NCBI GenBank assembly: GCA_020632755.1
Contig: JACKEY010000009.1
Coordinates: forward strand, 1-64,000
DNA length: 64,000 nt
Direction: 5' to 3'
DNA from: Alphaproteobacteria bacterium
GTDB lineage: Bacteria; Myxococcota_A; UBA796; UBA2385
The notes below the pieces were generated by a model. That model was not told the DNA's origin and searched no databases. It was given only the letters and a program-made list of their open reading frames with translations. Positions 61,892-64,000 of the stretch are shown one piece after another (the first letter of the stretch is position 1; each line of letters opens with the position of its first letter). A program made the translations under genes and the position numbers.

Positions 61892-63800
61892 GCCGCCCGA
61901 CGAGCCGACGGCCGGTCCAGACGAGACCCCCTGGCGCCGGGTGCACCCCGCCAGCCTGGTGGTCAACCTGATCCCGCAGGCCTGGCGGACCCTGCGCGGC
62001 TCGTGGTTCATCCTGCTGGCCCTGTTCTTCGGCGGCCAGGACCGCGACGCCTCGCAGCTCGGCGTGCGGCTGCTCGACCTGTCGATCCTGTTCGCCTTCT
62101 TCGCCATCGCCATCGCGCGCACGGTGGTGCACTTCCTGACGCTGCGCTTCCGGCTGCACCGCGGACGGCTGGAGATCAAGAGCGGCCTGCTCAACCGGCA
62201 GGCGCGGATCATCGACCCCAAGCGCATCCAGAACGTCGAGCTGGTCCAGAACCTGTTCCACCGGGCCAGCGGGCTGGTCGAGCTGCGGGTCGAGACCGCC
62301 GGCGACGCCAGCACGGAAGGGCTGCTCTCCGCCCTGCGCACCGACGACGCCGAGGCCCTGCGCGACGCCCTGCGCCGCCTGCAGCGGCAGGCCGAAGACC
62401 GGGCCCAGCCGACCGCCGCGAGCGGCCGCGACGCGGCGCAGCCAGCCGTCGATCTCTCCCACGCACAAGTCATCGTCGACAACGGCGTGCTCGAGCTCGT
62501 CGCCTACGGCTTCTCCCGCCGCACGGTCGGCACCGTCGCCCTGCTCACCGCCGTCTTCTTCCAGTTCGTCGAGGTCTCCGACCCCGACCAGGCCGAAGAC
62601 CTGTTCCAGAACCTGGGCCTGACCACGCTGGGCGCCATGGTGCTGCTGGCCTTCGCGGCCAGCTGGGCGATCAGCGCGGGCCAGGCCGTGCTCAAGCACT
62701 TCCGCTACCGGCTGCTGGCGGCCGGCACGCGCCTGGTCCAGGAAGAGGGCCTGACCACCCGCCGCCGCGTCGAGATCCCGCTGCGCAAGGTGCAGATCGT
62801 CCGCGCCGACGAGCCGCTGCTGCGCCGGGCCATGGGCTACGGCACCGTGCTCATCGAGACCGCCGGCCTGGGCGTCACCGACGGGCAGCTGCGCCAGGCC
62901 GAGGGTGTCGTCCCGATGGTCGACCGCGACGAGCTGCCGGCCCTGTGCCGGCGCGCGATCCCCCACCTGGACACCGACCCCTGGCAGGCCGAGCTGCAGC
63001 CGCCGCACCCCCGCGCCCTGTACCGCGGCGCCGTGCGCCGGATGGTGCTGGCGACCCTGCTGTCCGCGGGCTTCACGGCGCTCTACTTCCCGTGGGGCGC
63101 ACTGTCGGCGGCCTTCCTGATGCCGGCGGGCCTGCTGGTGGCCTGGCTGGACTGGCGCTGGCAGGGCTGGCTGGTGACGGACAGTGCCGTGATCTCGCGG
63201 CGCGGCTGGTTCACGCGGCGGACCTGGGTCGTCGCCCGCGACAAGATCCAGAGCGTGCACGTCGGCCAGTCACCCTTCATGCGCTGGCACGGGCTGGGCT
63301 CGGTGGTGGTGCGGGCGGCCGGCAGCGACGTCGAGCTGCCCGACCTGGGCCGCGACCTGTGCCTGCGGCTGATGCTGGTGCTGTCGCCCGAGCCCTCAGC
63401 CGCCCAGCAGCAGCTTGACGGCCAGCACGCTGCCGACGACCCCCATCAGGTCGGCGGTGAGCCCGGCCGGCACGGCGTGGCGCAGCCGGCTGACGCCGAC
63501 ACTGCCGAAGTAGACGGCCAGCACGTAGAAGGTGGTCTCGGTGCTGCCGTTCATGGTGGTGACCAGGTTGCCGATGTAGCTGTCGGGCCCGTGGGTCTCG
63601 ACCAGCTCGGCGGTGATGCCGAAGGCGCCGCTGCCGGACAGGGGCCGCAGGAGCGCCAGGGGCAGGGCCTCGGGCGGCAGCCCCAGGGGGCCGGTGATCT
63701 CGCCCAGGTACCGGGTGATGACCTCGAGCCCGCCGCTCTTCCGCAGCATGCCGACGCTGGACAGGATGGCGACCAGGTACGGGATGATGGTGACCGCTAG
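61878..63800 (+). CDS. YdbT-like triple PH-domain membrane protein with an anomalous antisense tail
   Basis: 640 residues from ATG 61878 (GTG 61875 also possible). Three bPH2 domains: FRLHRGRLEIKSGLLNRQAR, FRYRLLAAGTRLVQEEGLTT and WLVTDSAVISRRGWFTRRTW. They are separated by paired membrane helices, as in YdbT. The domain architecture is complete by about residue 504 (nt 63390). The remaining 136 residues have Gln/Gly/Asp/His-rich composition typical of an antisense reading of a GC-rich gene and overlap spmB by 405 nt. Either the natural stop has been lost by a frameshift (a TGA lies at 63416-63418 in another frame) or the assembly has an indel. Confidence 0.75.
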   Translation: MTGSEPPDEPTAGPDETPWRRVHPASLVVNLIPQAWRTLRGSWFILLALFFGGQDRDASQLGVRLLDLSILFAFFAIAIARTVVHFLTLRFRLHRGRLEIKSGLLNRQARIIDPKRIQNVELVQNLFHRASGLVELRVETAGDASTEGLLSALRTDDAEALRDALRRLQRQAEDRAQPTAASGRDAAQPAVDLSHAQVIVDNGVLELVAYGFSRRTVGTVALLTAVFFQFVEVSDPDQAEDLFQNLGLTTLGAMVLLAFAASWAISAGQAVLKHFRYRLLAAGTRLVQEEGLTTRRRVEIPLRKVQIVRADEPLLRRAMGYGTVLIETAGLGVTDGQLRQAEGVVPMVDRDELPALCRRAIPHLDTDPWQAELQPPHPRALYRGAVRRMVLATLLSAGFTALYFPWGALSAAFLMPAGLLVAWLDWRWQGWLVTDSAVISRRGWFTRRTWVVARDKIQSVHVGQSPFMRWHGLGSVVVRAAGSDVELPDLGRDLCLRLMLVLSPEPSAAQQQLDGQHAADDPHQVGGEPGRHGVAQPADADTAEVDGQHVEGGLGAAVHGGDQVADVAVGPVGLDQLGGDAEGAAAGQGPQERQGQGLGRQPQGAGDLAQVPGDDLEPAALPQHADAGQDGDQVRDDGDR

Positions 63801-63989
63801 GGAGAAGCCCTCCTTCGCGCCGGCCACGAACACCTCGTAGACCTTGACCCCGCGCACGACGCCGACGGTGAGCATCAGCAGGATGAGCGAGGGGATGATC
63901 CAGACGCTGGCCTTCTCGCCGAGCGCGTAGACCGTCACCACCAGGGCCAGCAGGCCGGCGATGAACAGGCCGAGCAGCAACAGATCCAC
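63396..63989 (-). CDS. spmB: SpmB-like spore maturation/nucleoside recognition domain membrane protein (possibly partial)
   Basis: 197 residues from GTG 63989; the frame is still open to the window end, so a longer or SpmA-SpmB fused protein is possible. Four to five membrane helices with the gate-domain pattern: VVRGVKVYEVFVAGAKEGFS, AVTIIPYLVAILSSVGMLRK, PLALLRPLSGSGAFGITAEL and VTTMNGSTETTFYVLAVYFG. SpmB is required for spore core dehydration in Bacillus, but homologues are common in non-spore-formers and function as transporters or channels of unknown substrate. Overlapped antisense by the PH-domain gene. Confidence 0.85.
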   Translation of the reverse strand: MDLLLLGLFIAGLLALVVTVYALGEKASVWIIPSLILLMLTVGVVRGVKVYEVFVAGAKEGFSLAVTIIPYLVAILSSVGMLRKSGGLEVITRYLGEITGPLGLPPEALPLALLRPLSGSGAFGITAELVETHGPDSYIGNLVTTMNGSTETTFYVLAVYFGSVGVSRLRHAVPAGLTADLMGVVGSVLAVKLLLGG

Positions 63990-64000
63990 GGCCAGGCTGG

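Overview
The window is extremely GC-rich (roughly 70% or more, with nearly every third codon position G or C) and comes from a Gram-negative bacterium. It carries BamA, Skp, LolCD-type lipoprotein export, LpxD and FabZ. The style is that of Myxococcota or a related deltaproteobacterial lineage: MopE-like Asp-rich calcium repeats, many FG-GAP-type lipoproteins, a GAF/sigma-54 activator, paired cyclic-nucleotide-binding proteins and a conserved HEAT-like partner next to an EF-G paralogue. This taxonomic reading is inference from gene content. No tRNA, rRNA, insertion sequence, phage gene or CRISPR array was seen. The region looks like ordinary chromosome with dense packing and very frequent 1-4 nt start/stop overlaps (TGATG, ATGA, GTGA and apparently CTGA).

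Layout. 1-6 kb: end of an unknown gene, a DUF3108 protein, a small membrane protein, a secreted protein, a PLP decarboxylase of the LysA type and an MscS channel. 6-8.5 kb: a MopE-like/FG-GAP lipoprotein. 8.5-15 kb: a ClpB-like AAA+ protein whose C-terminus resembles peptide chain release factor 2 but lacks the SPF and GGQ motifs, followed by an O-methyltransferase, a GDPD-like lipoprotein, two envelope proteins and a nucleoside phosphorylase. 15-20.4 kb: SDR, GAF/sigma-54 activator, metallo-hydrolase, two-domain VOC protein and P1 peptidase. 20.4-20.8 kb: an array of 62-bp tandem palindromic repeats beside a winged-helix-like protein and a divergent sulfatase-fold protein.

22.5-34.2 kb holds the envelope block. 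An skp/lpxD-fabZ unit (LpxD and FabZ fused in one reading frame) is separated by four plus-strand genes from an operon lysS-lolC-lolD-bamA-DNA alkylation repair in which every junction overlaps. 34.3-38.8 kb: three translationally coupled paralogous lipoproteins made of 73-77-residue Ca-binding repeats, each with a Cys pair. 38.8-42.2 kb: prfB with the classical +1 frameshift site, a HEAT-like periplasmic protein and a short solute-binding-like protein. 42.3-46.4 kb: phoH-7TM-HD phosphohydrolase-ybeY operon. 46.6-49.7 kb: alanine dehydrogenase and an ECF-type sigma/FecR-like pair. 49.7-55.4 kb: arylsulfotransferase-like lipoprotein and a complete homogentisate route (fah-maiA-hpd-hmgA) for tyrosine breakdown. 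55.6-61.2 kb: HEAT-like protein, EF-G paralogue, CoaX, SRPBCC protein and BirA. 61.3-64 kb: two bacterial PH-domain membrane proteins, the second running antisense into an SpmB-like gene that reaches the window edge.

The most unusual items are the AAA+/release-factor-like fusion (8576-11374), the 62-bp hairpin array (20404-20820), the triple repeat-lipoprotein operon (34296-38844) and the LpxD-FabZ fusion (22556-24130). All calls are by eye; no database search was possible.
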